DNA from: Burkholderia sp. NRF60-BP8
Lineage (GTDB): Bacteria; Pseudomonadota; Gammaproteobacteria; Burkholderiales; Burkholderiaceae
Length of the DNA: 64,000 bases
NCBI RefSeq assembly: GCF_001522585.2
Contig: NZ_CP013373.1
Span: 2,046,001-2,110,000, forward strand
Reading direction: 5' to 3'
Of this stretch, positions 46,487 to 54,993 are shown piece by piece. The first letter of the stretch is position 1. Each line of letters begins with the position of its first letter. The translations under genes and the position numbers were made by a program. The notes under the pieces were generated by a model. The model had not been told where the DNA came from and ran no database searches. It saw nothing but the letters and a program-made list of their open reading frames with translations.

Positions 46487-47014
46487 ATGGAATTCATCGA
46501 CTCGATTAAGGCACGCATCCCCGACTACGCGAAGGACATTCGCCTGAACCTCGACGGCACGATCTCGCGCTCGTCGCTCGAAGGCACCGACGCGGTCGGC
46601 GTAGCGCTGGCGGCGGCCATCGCGGCGAAGAGCACGGTGCTCGTCAAGACGATCCGCGAAGCCGGCGTGCTGTCGCCCGAGGAGACGAACGCCGTGCTGA
46701 CGGCGGCCGCGCTGATGGGGATGAACAACACCTGGTATCCGTACGTCGAGATGGCCGACGACGCCGACCTGAAGACGCAGCGCGCCGAATTGCGGATGGG
46801 CGCGTACGCGACGCACGGCGGCGTCGACAAGCGCAAGTTCGAGATGTACGCGCTCGCCGCGTCGATCGTCGGCAAGTGCCACTTCTGCGTGAAGTCGCAC
46901 TATGCGCTGCTGAAGAACGAGCAAGGGATGACCGTCACGCAACTGCGCGACGTCGGCCGCATCGCGTCGGTGATCAACGCCGCCGCGCAGGTGATCGCCG
47001 CCGAAGGCGAATAA
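46487..47014 (+). CDS. ahpD: alkyl hydroperoxidase AhpD
   Basis: 175-residue carboxymuconolactone-decarboxylase-fold protein that re-reduces AhpC. The catalytic C131-x-x-C134 (GKCHFCVKSH) and the charge-relay H138 are intact, as is the GMNNTWYPYVEM segment. In mycobacteria AhpD receives electrons through a lipoamide pathway; the same is likely here because no ahpF is nearby. A ribosome site (AGGAG) precedes the ATG. Strong bidirectional terminator follows. Confidence 0.95.
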   Translation: MEFIDSIKARIPDYAKDIRLNLDGTISRSSLEGTDAVGVALAAAIAAKSTVLVKTIREAGVLSPEETNAVLTAAALMGMNNTWYPYVEMADDADLKTQRAELRMGAYATHGGVDKRKFEMYALAASIVGKCHFCVKSHYALLKNEQGMTVTQLRDVGRIASVINAAAQVIAAEGE

Positions 47015-47048
47015 GCCGCGCCGCCCCGCTCGGGGCCGGCTCCGCATG

Positions 47049-47080
47049 AAAAAATGCCACGCGCTTGCGTGGCATTTTTG
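47049..47080. terminator. bidirectional terminator between ahpD and ispF
   Basis: Perfect 13-bp stem AAAAATGCCACGC / GCGTGGCATTTTT with loop GCTT; T-run on both strands. Confidence 0.9.
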
Positions 47081-47125
47081 CTTTCCGGCGGGACGCCGCG
47101 CGGGCGCCGCCGCCCGGTCGCGGTT

Positions 47126-47608
47126 TCAGCCCTGCTTCACCAGCAGTGCGGCGGCCTGTGCCTCGATCCCCTCGCCGCGGCCGAGATAGCCGAGCTTCTC
47201 GTTGGTCTTCGCCTTCACGTTCACGCGCTCGAGCGGCAGCCCGAGATCGGCCGCGATGTTCGCGCGCATCCCGTCGATGTGCGGCGCGAGCTTGGGCGCC
47301 TGCGCGATCACCGTGCTGTCGACGTTCTGGATCGCGAAGCCGGCCGCGTTCACGCGGGCGACGCACTCGCGCAGCAGCACGCGACTGTCCGCGCCCTTGA
47401 ACGCCGCGTCCGTGTCGGAGAAATGACGGCCGATGTCGCCGAGCGCCGCCGCGCCGAACAGCGCGTCGGTGATCGCGTGCAGCAGCACGTCCGCGTCCGA
47501 GTGGCCGAGCAGACCGCGCTCGTACGGAATCGTCACGCCGCCGATGATGAGCGGGCGTCCCGGGACGAGCTGATGCACGTCGTAGCCTTGTCCGATTCTG
47601 AAATCCAT
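47126..47608 (-). CDS. ispF: 2-C-methyl-D-erythritol 2,4-cyclodiphosphate synthase
   Basis: 160-residue MEP-pathway enzyme, converting CDP-ME 2-phosphate to ME-cPP in isoprenoid synthesis. Zinc ligands D10 and H12 (GYDVH) and H44 ([13 protein letters not shown]) are in place, with the [11 protein letters not shown] and C-terminal [21 protein letters not shown] motifs. It acts as a trimer. The ATG at 47608 gives the normal start; longer frames upstream overlap ispD. It follows ispD on the minus strand with a 29-base gap, the usual operon order. Confidence 0.98.
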   Translation of the reverse strand: MDFRIGQGYDVHQLVPGRPLIIGGVTIPYERGLLGHSDADVLLHAITDALFGAAALGDIGRHFSDTDAAFKGADSRVLLRECVARVNAAGFAIQNVDSTVIAQAPKLAPHIDGMRANIAADLGLPLERVNVKAKTNEKLGYLGRGEGIEAQAAALLVKQG

Positions 47609-47637
47609 GCGTAATCCGGTTTGAGATGAAGGAAAAG

Positions 47638-48348
47638 TCAGGAAGCGTTCGCGGCCCGCGCGAGAATCGCTTCCGCGAGCGCGAAATCTTCCGGGTACGT
47701 GACCTTGAAATTGCGCAGGCTGCCCTGCACGACGCGCGGCGTATGGCCGGCCCATTCGATCGCGCTCGCTTCGTCGGTCAGGTCGTGCCCTTCGCGCTGC
47801 GCGCGCAGGATCGCGTCGCGCAGCATGCCGATGCGGAACATCTGCGGGGTCTGCGCCTGCCACAGCGCGTCGCGCGACTCCGTGCGCGCGATCGCGTCGC
47901 CGCCGGCCGGCACGCGCTTGAGCGTGTCGGCCACCGGCAGCGCGACGATGCCGCCGACCGGGTCGTCCTTCAGCGTCGCGACGAGCGTGCGGATCAGCGC
48001 CGGCGTGATGCCCGGGCGCGCGGCGTCGTGCACGAGCACCCAGTCGTGGTCGGTCGCGCCGAATTCGGCCAGCTCCAGCAGCCCGTTGAGCACCGACGCC
48101 TGCCGCGAGCCGCCGCCGCAGCGGCGCACCGCGAAGCGCAGGCCCGCGAAGCGGCGTGCGTCGAAATGGGAATCGTCGGGCGCGAGCACGACGAGCGTCT
48201 GCGAGAACTCGCTGCACGCGTCGAACGCGGCGAGCGTGTAGTGCAGCAGCGCGCGGCCGGCCAGCGTGCGATATTGCTTCGGCACGGCCGAGCCGGAACG
48301 GCTGCCCGTGCCGGCACAGGGAATCAGGGCGAAAAGTCGGGGAGTCAC
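47638..48348 (-). CDS. ispD: 2-C-methyl-D-erythritol 4-phosphate cytidylyltransferase
   Basis: 236-residue enzyme that couples CTP to MEP, step three of the MEP pathway. The nucleotide loop [17 protein letters not shown] begins near residue 10, and the [10 protein letters not shown] and DEASAIEW motifs follow. The start codon is GTG (48348), the first possible start before the P-loop; no strong ribosome site is evident. It is cotranscribed with ispF and divergent from mfd, with 107 bases between. Confidence 0.97.
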   Translation of the reverse strand: MTPRLFALIPCAGTGSRSGSAVPKQYRTLAGRALLHYTLAAFDACSEFSQTLVVLAPDDSHFDARRFAGLRFAVRRCGGGSRQASVLNGLLELAEFGATDHDWVLVHDAARPGITPALIRTLVATLKDDPVGGIVALPVADTLKRVPAGGDAIARTESRDALWQAQTPQMFRIGMLRDAILRAQREGHDLTDEASAIEWAGHTPRVVQGSLRNFKVTYPEDFALAEAILARAANAS

Positions 48349-48388
48349 GAAGGCAAACGCCGGAAAGATGAAATCGAGAAGCGGATTT

Positions 48389-48394
48389 TATAAT
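48389..48394 (+). promoter_or_regulatory. -10 element of mfd
   Basis: Perfect TATAAT, 62 bases before the mfd ATG. The -35 hexamer at the right distance is poor. Confidence 0.4.
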
Positions 48395-48455
48395 AGGTCT
48401 TTCGTCTCGACCGGCGCACCGCGCTGCGCCCGTGCACGCCACCCCTGTCGTCCCT

Positions 48456-51400
48456 ATGCCAGATAACGCTTCCACCCCGTCCGCTTCACCCGTTGCCCGC
48501 GTCAAGCCCGGCCAGCGTTTCGCCTTCGACGGCGCGCACGGCTCCGCCGACGCGCTCGCCATCGCCCGTTATCTCGCCGACAACCGTCCGGACGTGCCGC
48601 TGCTCGCGGTGATCTGCGCGAACGCGGTCGACGCGCAGCGGCTGTCGCAGGAAATCCCCTACTTCTCGCCCGATGCGCGCGTGCGCCTGCTGCCCGATTG
48701 GGAAACGCTGCCGTACGACACCTTCTCCCCGCACCAGGACCTCGTGTCGGAGCGGCTCGCGACGCTGCACGACCTCGGCGAGGGCCGCTGCGACATCCTG
48801 CTCGTGCCCGCCACGACCGCGCTGTACCGGATGCCGCCGGCGTCGTTCATGGCCGCGTACACGTTCGCGTTCGCGCAGGGCGAGCGGCTCGACGAGGCGA
48901 AGCTGAAGGCCCAGCTCACGCTGGCCGGCTACGAGCACGTGAGCCAGGTCGTGCGCCCCGGCGAATACTGCGTGCGCGGCTCGCTGATCGACCTGTACCC
49001 GATGGGTTCGCCGCTGCCGTACCGGATCGACCTGTTCGACGACCAGGTCGATTCGATCCGCGCGTTCGATCCCGACACGCAGCGCAGCCTCTACCCGGTG
49101 CGCGACGTGCGCCTGCTGCCCGGCCGCGAGTTCCCGTTCGACGAAGCCGCGCGCACGGCCTTCCGCAGCCGCTGGCGCGAAACCTTCGAAGGCGACCCGA
49201 GCCGCGCGCCGATCTACAAGGACATCGGCAACGGCGTGCCATCGGCCGGCATCGAGTATTACCTGCCGCTGTTCTTCGACGAGACGGCCACGCTGTTCCA
49301 CTATCTGCCGCAGGACGCGCATCTCGTGTTCGCCGGCGATCTGGACGCATCGATCCGCCGCTTCACGGCCGATACGAAGCAGCGTCACGCGTTCCTCGCG
49401 CACGATCGCGAGCGGCCGATCCTCGAGCCGCAGCGGCTGTTCCTGTCCGACGAGGATTTCTTCGCGTTCGCGAAGCCGTTCGCGCGCGTCGTGCTGCCCG
49501 CGCAGCCGGCCGGCGGCTGGGCGACCGCGCTGCCCGAGCTCACCGTCGACCGCCATGCCGACGATCCGCTCGCCTCGCTGCGCAGGTTCGTCGAATCGTC
49601 GGGCAAGCGCGTGCTGCTGACGGTCGAATCGGCCGGCCGCCGCGAGACGATCCTGCAACTGCTCGCCGAGCATCACCTGCGCCCCGCGTCGAACGACCAC
49701 TTCGCGGGCTGGCTCGCGAGCGACGAACGCTTCGCGCTCGGCGTCGCGCCGCTCGCGACCGGCTTCGCGGTGCCGGGCGAAGGCTATGCGATCGTCACCG
49801 AGACCGAGCTGTACGGCGCGCTCGGCCGCCGCGCGGGCCGCCGCCGGCAGGAACAGGCGAGCAACGTCGACGCGATGGTGCGCGACCTGTCGGAGCTGAA
49901 GGTCGGCGACCCGGTCGTCCACGCGCAGCACGGCATCGGCCGCTACATGGGCCTCGTGTCGATGGATCTCGGCGAAGGCGAGACCGAATTCCTGCATCTC
50001 GAATACTCGGGCGACAGCAAGCTCTACGTGCCCGTCGCGCAACTGCACGTGATCTCGCGCTACAGCGGCGCCGATCCCGACAGCGCGCCGCTGCACGCGC
50101 TCGGCTCCGGCCAGTGGGAGCGCGCGAAACGCAAGGCCGCGCAGCAGATCCGCGACACGGCCGCCGAGCTGCTGAACCTGTACGCGCGCCGCGCGGCCCG
50201 CGAAGGCCACGCGTTCTCGCTCGATCCGCGCGACTACGTGAAATTCGCGGAAAGCTTCGGCTTCGAGGAAACCCCCGACCAGGCTGCGGCGATCGCGGCC
50301 GTGATCGGCGACATGACGAGCGGCAAGCCGATGGATCGCCTCGTGTGCGGCGACGTCGGCTTCGGCAAGACCGAGGTCGCGCTGCGTGCGGCGTTCATCG
50401 CGGTGCTGGGCGGCAAGCAGGTCGCGCTGCTGTCGCCGACCACGCTGCTCGCCGAGCAGCACACGCAGACCTTCGCCGACCGTTTCGCGGACTGGCCGGT
50501 GCGGATCGTCGAGCTGTCGCGCTTCAAGACCGCGAAGGAAGTGAACGCGGCGATCGCGCAGATCAACGAAGGCAGCGTCGACATCGTGATCGGCACGCAC
50601 AAGCTGCTGTCGTCGGACGTGCAGTTCAAGCGCCTCGGCCTCGTGATCATCGACGAGGAACACCGCTTCGGCGTGCGCCAGAAGGAAGCGCTGAAGGCGC
50701 TGCGCGCGGAAGTCGACGTGCTGACGCTCACCGCGACGCCGATTCCGCGCACGCTCGGGATGGCGCTCGAAGGGCTGCGCGATTTCTCGGTGATCGCGAC
50801 CGCGCCGCAGAAGCGGCTCGCGATCAAGACCTTCGTGCGGCGCGAGGAAGAAAGCGTGATCCGCGAGGCGATGCTGCGCGAGCTGAAGCGCGGCGGCCAG
50901 GTGTACTTCCTGCACAACGAAGTCGAGACGATCGAGAACCGCAAGGCGATGCTCGAGGCGCTCGTGCCCGAGGCGCGCATCGTGATCGCGCACGGCCAGA
51001 TGCACGAACGCGAACTCGAACGCGTGATGCGCGACTTCGTCGCGCAACGCGCGAACGTGCTGCTGTGCACGACCATCATCGAGACCGGCATCGACGTGCC
51101 GAGCGCGAACACGATCATCATGCACCGCGCGGACAAGTTCGGCCTCGCGCAGCTTCACCAGCTGCGCGGCCGCGTCGGCCGCTCGCACCACCAGGCGTAT
51201 GCGTATCTGCTGGTCCACGATCCGCAGTCGCTGACCAAGCAGGCGCAGCGCCGGCTGGAAGCGATCCAGCAGATGGAGGAGCTGGGCTCGGGCTTCTATC
51301 TCGCGATGCACGACCTCGAGATCCGCGGCACCGGCGAAGTGCTCGGCGACAAGCAGTCGGGCGAAATCCACGAGATCGGCTTCCAGCTCTATACGGACAT

Positions 51401-51926
51401 GCTGAACGACGCGGTGAAGGCGCTGAAGAACGGCAAGGAGCCCGACCTCACCGCCCCGCTCGCCGCGACGACCGAAATCAACCTGCATGCGCCCGCGATC
51501 CTGCCGGCCGACTACTGCGCGGACGTACAGGAGCGGCTGTCGCTGTACAAGCGGCTCGCGAACTGCGAGCACGGCGACGCGATCGACGGCATCCAGGAGG
51601 AACTGATCGACCGCTTCGGCAAGCTGCCGCCGCAGGCGCACGCGCTCGTCGAGACGCACCGGCTGCGGATCGCCGCGAAGCCGCTCGGCATCGTGAAGAT
51701 CGACGCGAGCGAGGCCGCGATCGGTCTGCAGTTCGAGCCGAACCCGCCGATCGACCCGATGCGGATCATCGAGATGGTGCAGAAGCATCGCCATATCAAG
51801 CTCGCGGGGCAGGACAAGCTGCGCATCGAGACGCGCTCGCCCGACCTCGCGATCCGCGTGTCGACGATCAAGGAAACGCTGCGCGCGCTCGGCCCGAAAC
51901 AGGGGGCGGCCGTCGCGGCGCGTTGA
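48456..51926 (+). CDS. mfd: transcription-repair coupling factor Mfd
   Basis: 1156-residue translocase that removes RNA polymerase stalled at DNA damage and recruits UvrA. The N-terminal UvrB-like module (about 1-340) is followed by the RNA-polymerase-interacting domain (about 470-540, [19 protein letters not shown]), SF2 helicase motors with Walker [15 protein letters not shown] (about 630-643) and DEEH box [12 protein letters not shown], motif [11 protein letters not shown] and the C-terminal D7 domain that masks UvrA binding. The in-frame ATG at 48456 (MPDNAST) is preferred over 48432. It is a stand-alone gene. Confidence 0.98.
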   Translation: MPDNASTPSASPVARVKPGQRFAFDGAHGSADALAIARYLADNRPDVPLLAVICANAVDAQRLSQEIPYFSPDARVRLLPDWETLPYDTFSPHQDLVSERLATLHDLGEGRCDILLVPATTALYRMPPASFMAAYTFAFAQGERLDEAKLKAQLTLAGYEHVSQVVRPGEYCVRGSLIDLYPMGSPLPYRIDLFDDQVDSIRAFDPDTQRSLYPVRDVRLLPGREFPFDEAARTAFRSRWRETFEGDPSRAPIYKDIGNGVPSAGIEYYLPLFFDETATLFHYLPQDAHLVFAGDLDASIRRFTADTKQRHAFLAHDRERPILEPQRLFLSDEDFFAFAKPFARVVLPAQPAGGWATALPELTVDRHADDPLASLRRFVESSGKRVLLTVESAGRRETILQLLAEHHLRPASNDHFAGWLASDERFALGVAPLATGFAVPGEGYAIVTETELYGALGRRAGRRRQEQASNVDAMVRDLSELKVGDPVVHAQHGIGRYMGLVSMDLGEGETEFLHLEYSGDSKLYVPVAQLHVISRYSGADPDSAPLHALGSGQWERAKRKAAQQIRDTAAELLNLYARRAAREGHAFSLDPRDYVKFAESFGFEETPDQAAAIAAVIGDMTSGKPMDRLVCGDVGFGKTEVALRAAFIAVLGGKQVALLSPTTLLAEQHTQTFADRFADWPVRIVELSRFKTAKEVNAAIAQINEGSVDIVIGTHKLLSSDVQFKRLGLVIIDEEHRFGVRQKEALKALRAEVDVLTLTATPIPRTLGMALEGLRDFSVIATAPQKRLAIKTFVRREEESVIREAMLRELKRGGQVYFLHNEVETIENRKAMLEALVPEARIVIAHGQMHERELERVMRDFVAQRANVLLCTTIIETGIDVPSANTIIMHRADKFGLAQLHQLRGRVGRSHHQAYAYLLVHDPQSLTKQAQRRLEAIQQMEELGSGFYLAMHDLEIRGTGEVLGDKQSGEIHEIGFQLYTDMLNDAVKALKNGKEPDLTAPLAATTEINLHAPAILPADYCADVQERLSLYKRLANCEHGDAIDGIQEELIDRFGKLPPQAHALVETHRLRIAAKPLGIVKIDASEAAIGLQFEPNPPIDPMRIIEMVQKHRHIKLAGQDKLRIETRSPDLAIRVSTIKETLRALGPKQGAAVAAR

Positions 51927-52030
51927 CGCGATCCTGACGGGCGCGACGTTGCTGCACCGCATCGCGCCCGACGAAGGCGGGCCGGCGCGTTTTTGAGTAT
52001 GATTTCCCATTCATCAGACGGAGTTTTGCC

Positions 52031-53251
52031 ATGTCCACTCTCGACGCGACCGCACCGTCCGCCGCAACCGAAGGCGACGCATCGCTCGTCAGCCTGCCCT
52101 GGGTCAAGCAGCTCGTGTCGATGGACACGACGAGCCGCGTGCCGAACCTCGGCCTGATCGAAACGGTGCGCGACGCGCTCGCCGCGAAGGGCATCGCGTC
52201 GACGATCACGCACGATCCGCGCGAAGGCTGGGCAAACCTGTTTGCCACCGTGCCCGCGCACGACGGCTCGACCAACGGCGGCATCGTGCTGTCGGGCCAC
52301 ACCGACGTCGTGCCGGTCGACGGCCAGCAATGGGACAGCAACCCGTTCGCGCCGGAAATCCGCGACGGCCGCCTGTACGGCCGCGGCACCTGCGACATGA
52401 AAGGCTTCATCGGCGCGGCGCTCGCGCTGCTGCCCGAGATGCAGGCGACGAAGCTCGCGAAGCCGATCCATTTCGCGCTGTCGTACGACGAGGAAATCGG
52501 CTGTGCGGGCGCGCCGCTGATGATCGCCGATCTGGTGAAGCGCGGCGTGCAGCCGTCCGGCTGCATCGTCGGCGAGCCGACCAGCATGCGGCCGATCATC
52601 GCGCACAAGGGCATCAACGCATACCGCTGCTGCGTGCGCGGCCATGCCGCGCATTCGTCGCTGACGCCGAAGGGGCTCAACGCGATCGAGTATGCGGCGC
52701 GCCTCATCTGCCACATCCGCGACATCGCCGAGCGCTTTCGCACCGAAGGCCCGTTCGACGAACTGTACGACGTGCCGTTCACCACCGCGCAGACGAGCAC
52801 GATCCAGGGCGGCAACGCGATCAACACGGTGCCGGCCGAGTGCCGCTTCGACTTCGAATTCCGCAACCTGCCGACGCTCGACCCCGAGCAGATCTTCACG
52901 CGCATCAAAGCGTATGCGCAGGAAACGCTGTTGCCGCAGATGCTGCGCGAACATCCGAACGCCGCGATCGAGTTCTCGAAGATCGCCGCGGCGCCCGGCC
53001 TCGACGCGACCGAACAGGCCGCGATCACGCAGCTCGTGCGCGCGCTGACGGCCGACCAGGACAAGCGCAAGGTCGCGTACGGCACCGAGGCCGGCCTGTT
53101 CGAGCGCGCGGGCATCCCGAGCGTCGTGTGCGGGCCCGGCAACATCGAGCAGGCGCACAAGCCGAACGAATATGTCGAGCTCGCGCAGCTCGCCGGCTGC
53201 GAGCAGTTCCTGCGCAAGTTCATCCGCAGCATGTCGGTCGACGCGCACTGA
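52031..53251 (+). CDS. argE: acetylornithine deacetylase (ArgE, M20 family)
   Basis: 406-residue M20 metallopeptidase-family enzyme, hydrolysing N2-acetylornithine to ornithine in arginine synthesis. Metal-site motifs GHTDVVP, GRGTCDMKGF (bridging aspartate) and DEEIGCAGA (general base glutamate) are present, with the dimerisation-lid domain between about 185 and 300 (HKGINAYRCCVRGHAAHSS). C-terminal metal histidine in EQAHKPNEYV. ArgE-like enzymes in Burkholderia may act on other N-acyl amino acids, so the substrate is likely rather than certain. It is followed at 60 bases by a PLP-dependent dehydratase gene. Confidence 0.92.
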   Translation: MSTLDATAPSAATEGDASLVSLPWVKQLVSMDTTSRVPNLGLIETVRDALAAKGIASTITHDPREGWANLFATVPAHDGSTNGGIVLSGHTDVVPVDGQQWDSNPFAPEIRDGRLYGRGTCDMKGFIGAALALLPEMQATKLAKPIHFALSYDEEIGCAGAPLMIADLVKRGVQPSGCIVGEPTSMRPIIAHKGINAYRCCVRGHAAHSSLTPKGLNAIEYAARLICHIRDIAERFRTEGPFDELYDVPFTTAQTSTIQGGNAINTVPAECRFDFEFRNLPTLDPEQIFTRIKAYAQETLLPQMLREHPNAAIEFSKIAAAPGLDATEQAAITQLVRALTADQDKRKVAYGTEAGLFERAGIPSVVCGPGNIEQAHKPNEYVELAQLAGCEQFLRKFIRSMSVDAH

Positions 53252-53311
53252 CTGCCTCCCGCCACGCCGGCCCGCGTGCGCGGGCCGGTCCACTCCGCCC
53301 CCCGCCACGTC

Positions 53312-54331
53312 ATGTCGACTGAACAGCAAGGCACCGCCCATACGACGATCGACGGCGAGCCGATTCCGACGCTCGACGAAATCGCCGCGCAGCATTTCGC
53401 GTTGTCGCCGTGGGTCGCGCGCACGCCCGTGTTCGAGCGCGCCGACCTGCCGTCCCTCGAAGGCACGCACGTCAACTTCAAGTTCGAGCTGCTGCAGGCG
53501 AGCGGCAGCTTCAAGGCGCGCGGCGCGTTCACGCACCTGCTCGCGCTCGACGAAGGCCGCAAGAACGCCGGCGTCACCTGCGTGTCGGCCGGCAATCATG
53601 CGGCGGCCGTCGCGTATGCGGCGATGCGGCTCGGCAGCAGCGCGAAGGTCGTGATGTTCCATACCGCGAGCCCGACGCGCATCGCGCAATGCAAGCAGTA
53701 CCGCGCGGAAGTCGTGCTGACGGGCAGCGCGTCGCAGGCGTTCGATCTCGTGCGGCGCATCGAGGCCGAGGAAGGCCGCTTCTTCATTCATCCGTTCAAC
53801 GGCTATCACACGATCCTCGGCACCGCGACGCTCGGCTACGAATGGGCGACGCAGACGCCGGACCTCGACGCGGTGATCGTGCCGATCGGCGGCGGCGGCC
53901 TCGCGGCCGGCATGGCGACCGCGCTGCGACTCGCGAATCCGCGCGTGCGCGTGTACGGCGTCGAGCCGGAAGGCGCCGACGCGATGAGCCGCAGCTTCGC
54001 GGCCAATCACACGATCAAGATGAGCGCGATGCAGACGATTGCCGATTCGCTGATGGCGCCGCATACCGAGGAATACAGCTACCAGTTGTGCCGGCGCCAC
54101 CTCGAGCGGATCGTCACCGTATCCGACGACGCGCTGCGCGCCGCGATGCTGTTCCTGTTCTCGCACCTGAAACTGTCGGTCGAGCCGGCCTGCGCGGCCG
54201 CCCTCGCCGCGCTGCTCGGCCCGCTGCGCGAAACGCTGCAGGGCAAGCGCGTCGGCGTGCTGCTGTCGGGCACGAATACCGACCCCGCCACGCTCGGCAT
54301 GCATCTCGCGCACGCGCAACTGCAGCACTGA
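53312..54331 (+). CDS. PLP-dependent threonine/serine dehydratase-family enzyme
   Basis: 339-residue fold-type II PLP enzyme. The PLP-binding lysine lies in ASGSFKARGAF, the phosphate-binding glycine loop is IGGGGLAAGMATA, and the substrate-binding asparagine lies in SAGNHAAAVAYAA. It lacks the C-terminal ACT regulatory domain of biosynthetic IlvA, so it is a catabolic (TdcB-like) dehydratase or a related serine/hydroxy-aspartate/EutB-type enzyme. The ATG at 53312 (MSTEQQGTAH) is chosen over the in-frame ATG at 53276. It may be cotranscribed with the argE-type gene. Confidence 0.88.
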   Translation: MSTEQQGTAHTTIDGEPIPTLDEIAAQHFALSPWVARTPVFERADLPSLEGTHVNFKFELLQASGSFKARGAFTHLLALDEGRKNAGVTCVSAGNHAAAVAYAAMRLGSSAKVVMFHTASPTRIAQCKQYRAEVVLTGSASQAFDLVRRIEAEEGRFFIHPFNGYHTILGTATLGYEWATQTPDLDAVIVPIGGGGLAAGMATALRLANPRVRVYGVEPEGADAMSRSFAANHTIKMSAMQTIADSLMAPHTEEYSYQLCRRHLERIVTVSDDALRAAMLFLFSHLKLSVEPACAAALAALLGPLRETLQGKRVGVLLSGTNTDPATLGMHLAHAQLQH

Positions 54332-54476
54332 TCGCGCCGCGCGCCTGCGCAGGCCAACCGAGGGTTATCCCCAGATTATGTTGACAGCCCTGTTGATAAC
54401 CCGCCGGACACACACGCAAGTGGTTGAGCGTGCAGCGTTTTGCGCGCGCGAAGGTCGATCGTCACGAAATGGGCAG

Positions 54477-54911
54477 ATGCGGCGGCTGGCCGCATGCGCG
54501 GCGGCACTCGCACTGCTCGCCGGTTGCGCGGCGCCGCCCTCGTTCACCTCCAGCGCACCACCCGCGTCCTGCACGCCACCGGGCGAAAGCCGCATGCTGC
54601 AGGCCGATCTGCTGTTCGGGCGCGACATCGCGGGGCGCGGCCCCGTCACCGATGCCGAACGCGCGGCGTTCCTCGCCGACACGGTCACGCCGCGCTTCCC
54701 CGACGGTCTCACCTACTGGGACACGCACGGCCAATGGCGCGATCGCGCGACCGGCGGGGTCACGCACGAAGACAGCTTCGTCATCCGTATCATCGCCGAC
54801 GATACGCCGGACACGCGCACGCGGCTCGCCGCGATCCGGCAAGCGTACGCCCGGCGATTTCACCAGCAATCGGTCGGCATGACCGTCGTGCCGGCCTGCG
54901 CGTCGTTCTGA
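54477..54911 (+). CDS. DUF3574 domain-containing lipoprotein
   Basis: 144 residues: a lipoprotein signal (MRRLAACAAALALLAGC, lipid-modified cysteine at 17) and a mature domain with LQADLLFGRDIAGRGPVTDAE, LTYWDTHGQWRDRATGGVTHEDSF and RIIADD, which I recognise as DUF3574. Its function is unknown. The ATG at 54477 is chosen because it begins the signal peptide; an earlier ATG at 54378 adds 33 residues without hydrophobic character. Probably outer-membrane or periplasmic-face anchored. The terminator after it mainly serves the opposite gene, mrcA. Confidence 0.82.
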   Translation: MRRLAACAAALALLAGCAAPPSFTSSAPPASCTPPGESRMLQADLLFGRDIAGRGPVTDAERAAFLADTVTPRFPDGLTYWDTHGQWRDRATGGVTHEDSFVIRIIADDTPDTRTRLAAIRQAYARRFHQQSVGMTVVPACASF

Positions 54912-54938
54912 TGCACCGTCTTCCGCCGCCGGCCGCGT

Positions 54939-54967
54939 AAAAAAACCGGGCGCCCGAAGGCGCCCGT
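54939..54967 (-). terminator. mrcA terminator
   Basis: On the minus strand CGGGCGCC-TTCG-GGCGCCCG followed by GTTTTTTT, 28 bases after the mrcA stop. Confidence 0.85.
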
Positions 54968-54993
54968 CGCATGGGTGAAGAACAACGTACCGC

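Noticed and set aside
48486..52010. A 1174-codon minus-strand open frame opposite mfd.
   Set aside because: Antisense shadow; mfd has complete helicase motifs on the other strand.
51512..54328. A 938-codon minus-strand open frame spanning mfd, argE and the dehydratase.
   Set aside because: Crosses three well-supported genes on the other strand and has antisense-type composition.
54365..54399. Two DnaA-box-like nonamers (TTATCCCCA and the reverse of TGTTGATAA) before the DUF3574 gene.
   Set aside because: Each has a mismatch, only two are present, and no AT-rich unwinding region or replication gene is near; chance is likelier than an origin.
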